Assembly (NCBI GenBank): GCA_964437445.1
Contig: CAYTGR010000030.1
Coordinates: 1-58,461, forward strand
Direction: 5' to 3'
Source of the DNA: CAYTGR01 sp964437445
GTDB lineage: Bacteria > Chloroflexota > Anaerolineae > B4-G1 > SLSP01
DNA: 58,461 nt
The notes beneath the pieces are model-generated. The model was not told where the DNA came from and did no database searches. It saw only the letters and a list, made by a program, of their open reading frames with translations. Within the stretch, counting starts at the first letter, position 1. Each line of letters opens with the position of its first letter. The position numbers and the translations under genes are program-made. Of this stretch, positions 50,574 through 58,461 are shown piece after piece.

Positions 50574-53114
50574 ATGAAAATCCCTCTTTCGTGGTTGAAA
50601 GATTACGTTGACCTTGACGGTATTACCGTGCGAGAACTGGCCGAGCGCCTCACGCTCGCCGGGATGGAAGTGGAGGCCATTGAGACCATCGGCTATCCGG
50701 GCGCGGAGCTGCCCTGGGACCCCCAACTCGTCCTCACCGCCGAGGTGCGCTCTGTGCGCCCGCATCCCGACGCCGACCGGCTGGTGCTGGCCGAGGTGAA
50801 CTACGGCGGGCCGGAGCCTGAGATCGTCGTCACCGGCGCCCCAAGCCTCTATGAGCGCAAGGGACAGACCGGGCTGGGGCTCAAGGTGGCCTTTGCCTGG
50901 GAGGGCGCGACGCTCTACGATGGGCACGCGGAAGGGATGACCAAGAAGAAGCTCAAAGGCTCCAAGATCCGCGGGATTCCTTCACGGGCCATGGTCTGCT
51001 CCGAAAAGGAGTTGGGGCTCTCCGAGGAACAGGTAGACATCATCTACCTGCCCGACGAGACGCCGGTAGGTATCCCGCTGGTGGAGGTGCTGGGCGATCA
51101 CGTGCTCAGTTTTGACATCAAAGGCCCCTTCGGCCATCTGCAATGCGTCTACGGCATCGCCCGCGAGGTCGCGGCGATTTTTGGCCGCCCGCTCAAGCGC
51201 GACCCGCTGGAGGCCGCCGCGCGCCTGGGCCTGCGCACCGTGGAGCAGCCGGATTTCGTGGAGCTGGCGATTCCCGCCCCCGACCTCTGCCCGCGCTACA
51301 CGGCGACGATGATTCGCGGCGTGAAAATTGGCTCCTCGCCGCTGTGGATGCAGCTCCGCCTGCGCCACGCCGGGATGCGGCCCATCAGCAACATCGTGGA
51401 CATCACCAACTACGTGATGCTGGAGCTGGGCGAGCCGCTGCACGCTTTCGATTACCACGTGCTGCGCGCGCGGCCCGGTGGCGACAAACCCGCCATCATC
51501 GTGCGCCGCGCCGCGCCGGGCGAGCGCATGAAGACGCTGGACGATGTGGAGCGCGTCTTTGATGGCGAGATGCTGCTCATCACCGACGGTGGCGGCCCGG
51601 TAGCCGTCGCGGGCGTGATGGGTGGCCTGGATAGCGAAATCCGTGACACCACCGAGGATATCCTGCTGGAGGCGGCCAGCTTCCACTTCCTCAACGTGCG
51701 CCGCACCAGCCAGGTGCTCAAGCTGAGCACCGAATCGGGCACTCGCTTCGGCAAGCGCGTGGACCCCGAACTCGCGCTGCCGGCCGCGGCACGGGCGGCG
51801 GAGCTGATGGCAGAGCTCGGCGGCGGCGTGGTGGAGACCGTCGCGGGCGACCTGTACCCTGGCAAGCCCGCGCCCGCCGTCATTGCCTATGATCCGGCGC
51901 TGGCCGACCGCCTGCTGGGCGTTGCCATCCCGCCCGCAGAGCAGCGCCGCATCCTCATGGCGTTAGAGTTCACGGTGCTGGATGATGGGGATGAGAACTG
52001 GCAAGTGACTGTGCCTTCCTATCGCCTGGATGCGCGCCGGCCGGTGGATTTGGTGGAGGAAGTGGCCCGCATCTACGGCTACGACCGCTTCCCGCACACG
52101 CTCATTGATGAGCCGCTGCCGCCCTTGCGGCGCAATGTCGCGCTGGAAGAAGAGGAACGGGTGCGCGACATCCTGGTGGGGCTGGGGCTGGATGAAATCA
52201 TCAGCTACTCGCTCATTGACCCCGGCGAGGAAGCGCGCCTGACGCCGCCCGGCGCTACGCTCGCGCTGCCCGGCGAGACGGTCACGCTGCGCAATCCGCT
52301 CGCGCCGGAGCGCTCGCAAATGCGGCGGACGTTGCTCCCCGGTGCGCTGCGCACGGCCTGGAACAACCTGCGCTTCCTGGAGCGCGTGGCGATCTTTGAG
52401 GTGGGCCATATCCATTACCGCCTCGGCGTGCCCAACCCCGCCGCCGGGGAGACCGGTGTCGCGGAGCCGCGCCGCCTCGCCATCCTGCTCACCGGGCCGC
52501 GCGAGGGGCGCTGGTTCAACCCGACTGACCGCACACCCCTGGACTACTTTGACCTCAAGGGCGTGGTGGAGTCGCTATTGGCGCGGCTGGCGCTCACCGG
52601 GCAGGTGCAATGGGAACGGGGCGCGCATCCGTCCTTCCATCCGGGGCGCTGCGCCCGCGTCACGGTGGGCGAGCGCGAACTCGGTTATCTGGGCGAACTC
52701 CATCCGCTGGTGCGCGCGGCCTTTGACCTGCCGGAGCAGCCGGTGGCCCTGTTGGAGTGGGATTTAGAGGCCCTGTTAGCTGCCGCCCGCAGCGCCGAGG
52801 CCGGCAAGCATATCGGCACTGTCTCCGCCTATCCGCCAGTGCACGAAGACCTGGCCTTCATCGTGGACGAGGCCACGCCTGCGCTGGCGGTCCAACGTGC
52901 CCTTCTCCAGGCCGGTCTGCCGCTCGTTACCCACGCGCTGCTGTTTGATATCTACCGCGGCCCGCAGCTGGGGGAGGGGCAGAAGAGCCTGGCTTTCGCG
53001 CTCACCTATCAAGCGCCGGACCGGGCGCTGGACGAAAGGGATGTGGAGAAGCTGCGCAGTCGCATCATCAAAACCCTGGAGAAGCAGCTGCACGCCCGGC
53101 TACGCGGGGCGTAA
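50574..53114 (+). CDS. pheT: phenylalanyl-tRNA synthetase beta subunit
   Basis: 846 residues, slightly longer than the usual 800; AGGAGG upstream. Domain order: B1/EMAP-like (KIPLSWLKDYVDLDG), an OB-fold tRNA-binding segment (VRSVRPHPDADRLVLAEVNY), B3/B4 editing domain (RPISNIVDITNYVMLELGEPL), B5 (PPAEQRRILMALEFTVLDDG, PSYRLDARRPVDLVEEVARI), catalytic-like core (LRNPLAPERSQMRRTLLPG) and C-terminal ferredoxin-like anticodon-binding domain (YPPVHEDLAFIVDE). Proofreads and charges tRNA-Phe with PheS. Still controlled by the pheS T-box despite the S23 insertion. Confidence 0.97.
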   Translation: MKIPLSWLKDYVDLDGITVRELAERLTLAGMEVEAIETIGYPGAELPWDPQLVLTAEVRSVRPHPDADRLVLAEVNYGGPEPEIVVTGAPSLYERKGQTGLGLKVAFAWEGATLYDGHAEGMTKKKLKGSKIRGIPSRAMVCSEKELGLSEEQVDIIYLPDETPVGIPLVEVLGDHVLSFDIKGPFGHLQCVYGIAREVAAIFGRPLKRDPLEAAARLGLRTVEQPDFVELAIPAPDLCPRYTATMIRGVKIGSSPLWMQLRLRHAGMRPISNIVDITNYVMLELGEPLHAFDYHVLRARPGGDKPAIIVRRAAPGERMKTLDDVERVFDGEMLLITDGGGPVAVAGVMGGLDSEIRDTTEDILLEAASFHFLNVRRTSQVLKLSTESGTRFGKRVDPELALPAAARAAELMAELGGGVVETVAGDLYPGKPAPAVIAYDPALADRLLGVAIPPAEQRRILMALEFTVLDDGDENWQVTVPSYRLDARRPVDLVEEVARIYGYDRFPHTLIDEPLPPLRRNVALEEEERVRDILVGLGLDEIISYSLIDPGEEARLTPPGATLALPGETVTLRNPLAPERSQMRRTLLPGALRTAWNNLRFLERVAIFEVGHIHYRLGVPNPAAGETGVAEPRRLAILLTGPREGRWFNPTDRTPLDYFDLKGVVESLLARLALTGQVQWERGAHPSFHPGRCARVTVGERELGYLGELHPLVRAAFDLPEQPVALLEWDLEALLAAARSAEAGKHIGTVSAYPPVHEDLAFIVDEATPALAVQRALLQAGLPLVTHALLFDIYRGPQLGEGQKSLAFALTYQAPDRALDERDVEKLRSRIIKTLEKQLHARLRGA

Positions 53115-53130
53115 GAAAGGGCCGGCAATA

Positions 53131-53168
53131 ACAGTCAGGAGCCGTACGCGGCTCCTGACTGTCGTTTC
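53131..53168 (+). terminator. terminator of the pheST operon
   Basis: ACAGTCAGGAGCCG (53131-53144), loop TACG, CGGCTCCTGACTGT (53149-53162), then CGTTTC. The stem is perfect and the T tract short. Confidence 0.8.
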
Positions 53169-53270
53169 AGGGCCGAATGGTGGGGGAGAGGATGGCTCTG
53201 GTCAGGCTCTCGGCGGGTCAGGGCCGTCTGACAGGGACCAGGAGCATGTCTGCCCAACCCTCAAGAATCC

Positions 53271-53279
53271 TGTTATAAT
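53271..53279 (+). promoter_or_regulatory. extended -10 promoter of the DedA gene
   Basis: TGTTATAAT (53271-53279), 57 nt upstream of ATG 53336; the -35 is weak (TGCCCA, 53251). Confidence 0.5.
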
Positions 53280-53335
53280 AGTCACTGGAGACTGAACTGG
53301 GATGGCGACTTGAGTCAGGTAAATGGAGCAGAAGG

Positions 53336-53920
53336 ATGGATTTATCTCATCTCTGGTATTATGCGCTCTTGCTGGTGCTGGTGGCGCTGGAGGGCGAATT
53401 TGCTATTCTGGCGGGCGCCGGCGCAGCCGCTTCTGGTTTTCTGAACCCCTGGGGGGTTTTGCTGGTAGCTTCCTTAGGCAACATGGTTTCTGATACACTC
53501 TGGGTTGCTTTGGGATATTACAGCCGTCTTGAGGCCTTGCTGGGACGTCTGACCTGGCTGGGCGTTTCGCCAGCCAGGCTGGAGCTGCTTAAGACCCTTG
53601 TCCGTCGCAACGTGGCCCAACTGCTGGTCATTGCTAAAATGACAAACTGGATGACCATCCCGGCGTTGATCGCCATTGGCGCGACGCGTGTTTCCTGGAA
53701 GCAGTGGTTCCTGATTGTGGTGCTGAGCGATATCCTCATCGCGGTGATTATGGTACCTTTGGGGTATTATGCGACCGCTAACCTGTTGCAAATCCAGCAG
53801 GGGACCCGTTTCCTTGCCGTAGGCGCGACCCTGTTGCTGGTCCTGCTGGCAATTTTCTATGGACGGCGTTGGCTCAGCCGTAACAATCCGCTGGTCCAAC
53901 CGAACGCTGACCAGCTCTGA
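53336..53920 (+). CDS. DedA-family membrane protein
   Basis: 194 residues with about five hydrophobic segments. Family traits: EGEFAILAGAGAAASGFLNP (acidic residue of the DedA E/D-x-P-type box), a long membrane loop with conserved Gly/Asn (GNMVSDTLWVALGYYS), the basic loop LVRRNVAQLLVIAKM (Arg needed for function in relatives) and AIGATRVSWKQWFLIVVLSD. DedA proteins are thought to flip or scramble lipids. The C-terminal NNPLVQPNADQL is a hydrophilic tail. It is followed 14 nt later by the GT4-PIG-L gene, so the two are co-transcribed. Confidence 0.88.
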   Translation: MDLSHLWYYALLLVLVALEGEFAILAGAGAAASGFLNPWGVLLVASLGNMVSDTLWVALGYYSRLEALLGRLTWLGVSPARLELLKTLVRRNVAQLLVIAKMTNWMTIPALIAIGATRVSWKQWFLIVVLSDILIAVIMVPLGYYATANLLQIQQGTRFLAVGATLLLVLLAIFYGRRWLSRNNPLVQPNADQL

Positions 53921-53933
53921 ACTGGAGGGAAGA

Positions 53934-56516
53934 ATGCGTGTTCTCATTTGTAGTTCTACCTATCTTCCTCACTTAAACGGGCAGGCCATATTCACCGCCA
54001 TGCTCGCCGAGGGCCTGGTTGCTCGGGGCCATCAGGTCATGATGCTGGTCCCATACGAACCCAACCAGCCGCGCCAGGAGATTCTGCACGGCGTTGAAGT
54101 GCTCCGGGTGCCCGCCTTGCACCTGCAATGGATTTATCCAGATTTGAACATCCCGTTTGGCACACCCGACCTCATGCGGCAAATCTTTGACCGGTTCCAA
54201 CCTCAAATCATCCATGTCCAGGACCCCACCCCGCTCAGTGCAGCGGTGATGCACAGGGCGCGGCGTCTGAGAATTCCCGTGTTGGCTACCCACCATACCG
54301 GCGAGGAAATTACTTTACCTTACTTCAAGATCAATCACCCGGTTTTGCATCAGATCGTCACCGGGATTGCCTGGAAAGGGCTCCTCCGGCATTTGCAGAA
54401 AGCGGATCTGGTCGCTGTGCCGTCGCGCTATTCGGCCTCTCTGCTGGAAAAGCATGGCTTGCATCATCCCATCCAGGTCATCCCCTGCGGCGTTGACCTG
54501 GATAGTTTTCACGTTGCGCCCGCCCTGGACCGTGAGGCCGTGCGGCGCTCTTATGGGCTGGCCCCTGATAAAGTCCTCTTCCTGTACGTGGGGCGGGTGG
54601 ATGCGGAAAAGAGACTGGAAGTGATCTTGCAAGCTCTTCCCCTGGTAGCAAATGCCGATCTCCAATTAGCGATTGCCGGTCAGGGAAACGAGCTGGCCTT
54701 CCTGCGGCAACTGGCCGATCAACTCGGAGTGGCGCAGCAAGTGCACTTTCTGGGGCAGATTGACCGCCAGGCTCTCCCGGCATTGCTCCATAGCGCTGAT
54801 ATATTTGTCATGCCCGGTGAGGCCGAATCTTTCAGTATTGCCACGCTGGAGGCTATGGCTTGCGGCAAACCGATTCTGGCCGTCAACGCCGGTGCACTGC
54901 CTCAACTGGTAACGCACATGCAGAACGGCTACCTGTATCAAGCCCATCAACCCGCCTCGGCCGCATTAGGCATCGCCACGCTGGCTGACGACCGGGAAAT
55001 GCGCTGGCAAATGGGGCATAGCAGCCTGGAACGCGCCAGGCAGTACAGCCAGGCCCACACCATTCAGGCCTATCAGGAAACCTATCAGGCGTGTACCAGC
55101 CATAAGTTCAACGCCATGGTTAAACCGGCTACCGGGAAGAAGCCTTGGTCGCGCTCTCGCTCCGTTCTCTCCCGTTTACGCGCTACCATTCTGCTGTTGC
55201 TCTTTCTGGTTTCAGTTTTCTTTTATGATCAGGTGCAGGCCGTCTCCAACGTGCGGCTATCCGATTTGGAACCCTTGAATTTAGAACCCAATCAACGCCT
55301 GCTGGTGATTGCGCCGCATCCTGACGATGAGCTGCTGGCAGCGGGCGGGTTGATCCAGCACACCCTGGAGACTGGTGGCCAGGTGCAGGTGGTCATCGTG
55401 ACCAATGGGGACGGGCAGTATCTCGCTCCCTGGGTCGTTGAGCGTAAGCTGTGGCCCCAACAAGCCGATTATATCCGTCTGGGACAGCTGCGCCAGTTGG
55501 AGTCGCTCAATGCGCTGGAGACGCTGAGGGTGGATCAAGAGGCAGTAAATTTTTTAGGCTATCCAGACGCAAGGTTGATGAAGTTATGGGCCAGTAACTG
55601 GAACAGTTCAGCCCCGCTACGCGGTTCCTATACGCGCGCAACCCAAAGTCCGTATGAGAAAACCTATGATAATGGTTCTGCCTATCTGGGAGCGGATTTA
55701 TACAATGATCTGCTGAAGATCTTGCTCAATTTCCATCCTGATGTCGTGGTGTTGCCCCATCCGGAGGATACCAATGCCGATCATGACGCGGTTAGCAACT
55801 TCGCGCGCTTTGCCCTTGCCGGGTATTTGTCGGCGGGAGATTACCAATCCCCGCTCATCTTGACGTATCTGGTTCACTATGAAGCTTACCCCTTGCCGCG
55901 CGGCGACAACTCTGAGAAAGTTCTGCTGCCACCTGCTCCGCTGGCCCACCGTGGAGCAGGTTGGGTCAGTTATTCGCTGAGCAAAGAGGAACGCTCTCAT
56001 AAACGCCATGCCCTGCGCGTCTATGTTTCCCAACAGAAGATGATGGGTGAGTACCTGAGAAGTTTTGGGCGCGCCAACGAGATTTTCTTTCAATTGCCGG
56101 TGGTGGATTTGCCTTTCCTGGCTCTGGAGGGAGCCGATACCCTGGAGGATGATTCTGGTACCCAAATCTTTTTGCCTGAACCGGTCAACGAACGGTTCGA
56201 GCGCCTGATCCTGCCCGGCGCAGACCTGGTCGGCTGGAAAGCTGTGCGGGCGGGCGATCTCCTGTGCTTTACCGCTGAAACACGGGGACGCATAAGTTCG
56301 CGGTTGGATTATCGCGTCCTGGCCAAATTGCCCAATGGCAAAACGCTCACGGCCGTCAGGCAGAACGATTTGCTCCTGTTGCCTCCTCATCAATTTGGTG
56401 CCTGTTACAACCTGGGCGACTTGAACTATCCGCCTGTGATTGGATTTTCAGCGGAATCAAGATATGGTCAGATACTTGACCAGACTGCCTGGCACTTCCT
56501 GCGCATTCTCTATTGA
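53934..56516 (+). CDS. GT4 glycosyltransferase fused through a transmembrane helix to a PIG-L deacetylase
   Basis: 860 residues from ATG 53934, GGAGGG upstream. Residues 1-390 are a GT4 glycosyltransferase: HLNGQAIFTAMLAEGLVARGH, PCGVDLDSF, FLYVGRVDAEKRLEVIL, MPGEAESFSIATLEAMACGKP then ILAVNAG. A transmembrane helix (ATILLLLFLVSVFFYDQVQAV, about 415-435) precedes a PIG-L/LmbE domain: LLVIAPHPDDELLAAGGLIQ (zinc-binding PHPDDE) and VVLPHPEDTNADHDAVSNF (second His/Asp set). GT4 plus PIG-L is the logic of GlcNAc transfer then deacetylation (PIG-A/PIG-L, BshA/BshB, MshA/MshB). The fused order and the membrane anchor place the deacetylase outside the membrane. Substrate unknown. Confidence 0.92.
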   Translation: MRVLICSSTYLPHLNGQAIFTAMLAEGLVARGHQVMMLVPYEPNQPRQEILHGVEVLRVPALHLQWIYPDLNIPFGTPDLMRQIFDRFQPQIIHVQDPTPLSAAVMHRARRLRIPVLATHHTGEEITLPYFKINHPVLHQIVTGIAWKGLLRHLQKADLVAVPSRYSASLLEKHGLHHPIQVIPCGVDLDSFHVAPALDREAVRRSYGLAPDKVLFLYVGRVDAEKRLEVILQALPLVANADLQLAIAGQGNELAFLRQLADQLGVAQQVHFLGQIDRQALPALLHSADIFVMPGEAESFSIATLEAMACGKPILAVNAGALPQLVTHMQNGYLYQAHQPASAALGIATLADDREMRWQMGHSSLERARQYSQAHTIQAYQETYQACTSHKFNAMVKPATGKKPWSRSRSVLSRLRATILLLLFLVSVFFYDQVQAVSNVRLSDLEPLNLEPNQRLLVIAPHPDDELLAAGGLIQHTLETGGQVQVVIVTNGDGQYLAPWVVERKLWPQQADYIRLGQLRQLESLNALETLRVDQEAVNFLGYPDARLMKLWASNWNSSAPLRGSYTRATQSPYEKTYDNGSAYLGADLYNDLLKILLNFHPDVVVLPHPEDTNADHDAVSNFARFALAGYLSAGDYQSPLILTYLVHYEAYPLPRGDNSEKVLLPPAPLAHRGAGWVSYSLSKEERSHKRHALRVYVSQQKMMGEYLRSFGRANEIFFQLPVVDLPFLALEGADTLEDDSGTQIFLPEPVNERFERLILPGADLVGWKAVRAGDLLCFTAETRGRISSRLDYRVLAKLPNGKTLTAVRQNDLLLLPPHQFGACYNLGDLNYPPVIGFSAESRYGQILDQTAWHFLRILY

Positions 56517-56568
56517 ATAACTTCCCGAAATGTATTATAACGAACTGTAACCAGGCAAGGTGATAACC

Positions 56569-57786
56569 ATGGGGCCGGGTGTTAACAGGAAAATAAAATG
56601 GTTTGGCTGCCGGAAGTGGCTGCTGGTGGGCCTGAGCGGCTTGATGTTCGGCTGCATGACTTTAGGGCGACCTGCGGTGACGCCGACCGCCTGGCCGACC
56701 CCCACTGCGCTGCCCCTCACGGCGACGGTGGCGCGCCCAACCCCTGAGCCCACGATGACACCAGCCCCCACCGTGACTTTGATACCAACGTCGACGCCCC
56801 CGCCGGCTTTCGCCCCCTCAGCCACGCCCTTACCGCCAACGGCGATCGTGGCCCCACCGGCTGCCGAGCGCGTGGTCGTCAATGTCTACATCATTATTTT
56901 TGACCCGGAGGTGAATGGGCAGCCGCTCACCCAAAATGAGGGCTTCAGTGATCCACACCCGCTGATAGAGGCCTTCATCCGGGACATACAGGAGGTCAGC
57001 GGCGGCAGCGTGACCTATCGCATCGCGCGCGAGTCGGTCTACCGGGGCTTCCCGCCCAAAAACGATGGTTTTGTCTTCACCCCAGAGCCATTTTGGGGGT
57101 GCGTCATTGAGCAGCCCAGTCCGCGCCCCCTCTATTGTTTCCAGATGGTGAATTACAGTCAAATCCTCAACACCGTCTTTGATCCGACCTACATGAGCGC
57201 CTGTGACGCGGTCGCTATAGATGGTATGGACGAAGTCTGGACGTTTGAGGGCGGCTGGCTGGGCTTTTGGGAATTTAACACCGTGACACCGGGATCACTG
57301 TGCCCCCAGGTGGTCACCCGCCGTTTCACCGTGATGACCTTCAACTACTCGCGCGAGGAAACCATGATGTTGGAAAGCCTGGCCCACCGGGTGGAAAGGC
57401 AGGTGCAAGATGGAATCGGGCTGGCGCTATGGGATCAATTTGACGGCCAGCGCCAGCGTTATGCTCAGGTTTATGGCGAGCCGCCTGCACCCGACGCGGA
57501 CCATCCTGAAGTGGATGCCACGGCCACGCACTGCGGCAACGTGCACTTCCCGCCCAACGCTTACGCGCATTACCAGTACAACCGCCGTTTCCCCGTGCAA
57601 TCGGATTGCGACCGCTGGTTGAATTTTCCCTCTGAAGTCCCGCCGCGCACGGTGGACTGCCCGGAATGGGGGTGCACCCATTACGGTTACCTGAAGTGGT
57701 GGCTGAGCCACATCCCGCACCAGGCCGGCCTGGCCGAAAGCGGCCTTTACCGCAACTGGTGGCGCTACCTGTTCACGTTTGATTGA
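56569..57786 (+). CDS. lipoprotein with Pro/Thr linker and uncharacterised domain
   Basis: 405 residues from ATG 56569; an in-frame GTG at 56560 is possible. A basic start and hydrophobic stretch with WLLVGLSGLMFGC make a lipobox-like ending at Cys; a Pro/Thr linker (about 40-105) follows. The outside domain (AERVVVNVYIIIFDPEVNG onward) has many Trp and Tyr and several Cys, with HRVERQVQDGIGLALWDQFDGQ. I do not recognise its family. It could be a secreted enzyme or a binding protein linked to the cell surface. It follows the GT4-PIG-L gene by 52 nt and precedes an FkbM methyltransferase gene. Confidence 0.6.
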   Translation: MGPGVNRKIKWFGCRKWLLVGLSGLMFGCMTLGRPAVTPTAWPTPTALPLTATVARPTPEPTMTPAPTVTLIPTSTPPPAFAPSATPLPPTAIVAPPAAERVVVNVYIIIFDPEVNGQPLTQNEGFSDPHPLIEAFIRDIQEVSGGSVTYRIARESVYRGFPPKNDGFVFTPEPFWGCVIEQPSPRPLYCFQMVNYSQILNTVFDPTYMSACDAVAIDGMDEVWTFEGGWLGFWEFNTVTPGSLCPQVVTRRFTVMTFNYSREETMMLESLAHRVERQVQDGIGLALWDQFDGQRQRYAQVYGEPPAPDADHPEVDATATHCGNVHFPPNAYAHYQYNRRFPVQSDCDRWLNFPSEVPPRTVDCPEWGCTHYGYLKWWLSHIPHQAGLAESGLYRNWWRYLFTFD

Positions 57787-57796
57787 GGACTCAACG

Positions 57797-58461
57797 ATGC
57801 TCTTTTCGCGGTTCCTGTATTATTTCACCTCCGTTTTTACCCTGCTGCGGGGGATCCAAAACTGGCCGCAGGTAGTGGTGCTCTTCCTGGGGCGGTCGGT
57901 GCCGCGCCCCTTTGTGGTCACGTTGCGCAACGGCCTCCGCTTCCAGGTGCGCACGCCGATGGACGTCTGGATTCTCAAAGAGACGGTGCTGGATCGCTGT
58001 TATGAGCGGTACGGCGTGCCGGTGGGCGAGGGCTGGACCATCGTGGATGTCGGCGCCGGGATCGGCGATTTTGCCATCCTGGCCGCGCGCGTCTCGCCGC
58101 GCAACCGGGTCTTCGCCTTTGAGCCGTTCCCTGAGTCGCTGGCGCTCTGCCTGGAAAATTTGCGCCTGAACGGCGTGACCAACGTGGTGCCCCTGGCGCA
58201 AGCCATTGGCGGCGTGAGCGGTGCGCTAAAGTTAGACCTCTCTGCGCCCGAACCGGTGCAGATCGGGACGGCGCAGGATGCGGCGGAGCAAACGGTCACG
58301 GTCCCGGCGCTCTCCCTGGCTGAGGCCCTGGCGCAATTGCCCATTGAACGCTGTGACTTGCTCAAGCTGGACTGTGAAGGGGCCGAATTCCCGATCCTGC
58401 TGCAAGCGCCGGAGCGGGCGTTGCGGCAGATTGACCGGATAGTGATGGAGGTGCACGACAG
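57797..58461 (+). CDS. FkbM-family SAM methyltransferase (truncated by window end)
   Basis: At least 221 residues, open at the window edge. After an N-terminal helical part (LYYFTSVFTLLRGIQ), the SAM-binding core has TIVDVGAGIGDFAILAARVS, FEPFPESLALCLENLRLNGV, and DLLKLDCEGAEFPILLQAP. FkbM enzymes O-methylate small molecules, often sugars. Starts 10 nt after the lipoprotein stop; probably one transcript with the GT4-PIG-L and lipoprotein genes in surface-glycan modification. The C terminus is not in this window. Confidence 0.9.
   Translation, partial: MLFSRFLYYFTSVFTLLRGIQNWPQVVVLFLGRSVPRPFVVTLRNGLRFQVRTPMDVWILKETVLDRCYERYGVPVGEGWTIVDVGAGIGDFAILAARVSPRNRVFAFEPFPESLALCLENLRLNGVTNVVPLAQAIGGVSGALKLDLSAPEPVQIGTAQDAAEQTVTVPALSLAEALAQLPIERCDLLKLDCEGAEFPILLQAPERALRQIDRIVMEVHD

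Overview
The window reads as a high-GC Chloroflexota chromosome, probably Anaerolineae-like, from a metagenome or draft assembly. That assignment is inferred from gene content and style: single-chain pyruvate:ferredoxin oxidoreductase, archaeal-type ProRS, several Ser/Thr kinases, HEAT, PQQ and FGE-domain proteins, a Phe T-box, and spacers made of short tandem repeats. Two 100-N gaps (1710-1809, 24482-24581) are each flanked by an identical 55-bp direct repeat. This looks like contigs that overlap by one assembler k-mer, so little or no real sequence is probably missing.

Layout. 1-1400: two paralogous ribbon-helix-helix genes with a strong promoter and a palindromic operator candidate. 1.9-4.5 kb: a solitary hypE and a HEAT-repeat protein. 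4.7-12.7 kb: the translation/RNA cluster nusA-rnpM-infB-rbfA-nrnA-truB-ribF. 12.8-14.9 kb: a DMT transporter, a deacetylase-like protein and tRNA-Lys(CUU). 15.1-20.4 kb: an accessory island with a Ser/Thr kinase fused to an FGE-sulfatase domain whose C terminus looks like a diversity-generating-retroelement variable region, a 145-bp palindromic repeat array, a DUF559 nuclease-like gene, and a zinc-ribbon/beta-propeller protein ending in a death-like (EAD-type) domain. Transposase and sugar-permease fragments follow. 20.7-30.3 kb: a glycosyltransferase, a spermidine-synthase-like membrane protein, a second kinase with an extracytoplasmic beta-propeller, a MazG-like protein, a phosphoesterase, a ParB-like protein and proS. 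30.4-42.6 kb: plsY, moeB/thiF, a ferritin-like protein, an MsrP-like protein, bcp, a YkgJ-like protein, malQ, nifJ and a two-component pair. 42.7-48 kb (minus strand): DUF2207, a GltD-like oxidoreductase, a zinc protein, a hidden 42-aa ORF and two signal peptidases. 48.2-53.1 kb: a DUF59 gene, then a T-box-controlled pheS-pheT operon interrupted by an S23 four-helix-bundle gene. 53.3 kb to the end: DedA, a GT4/PIG-L fusion, a lipoprotein and a truncated FkbM methyltransferase.

The most unusual global feature is that many spacers are built almost entirely of 7-bp (sometimes 8-bp) degenerate tandem units. At least eight motif families occur, often as an inverted pair of arms, and several arrays run from the stop codon of one gene to the start codon of the next. 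One array lies inside the T-box leader, and a pair of inverted octamer arrays brackets the S23 gene. They resemble the heptanucleotide STRR sequences of cyanobacteria in form. The second highlight is the kinase-FGE / palindromic array / DUF559 / propeller-EAD island.
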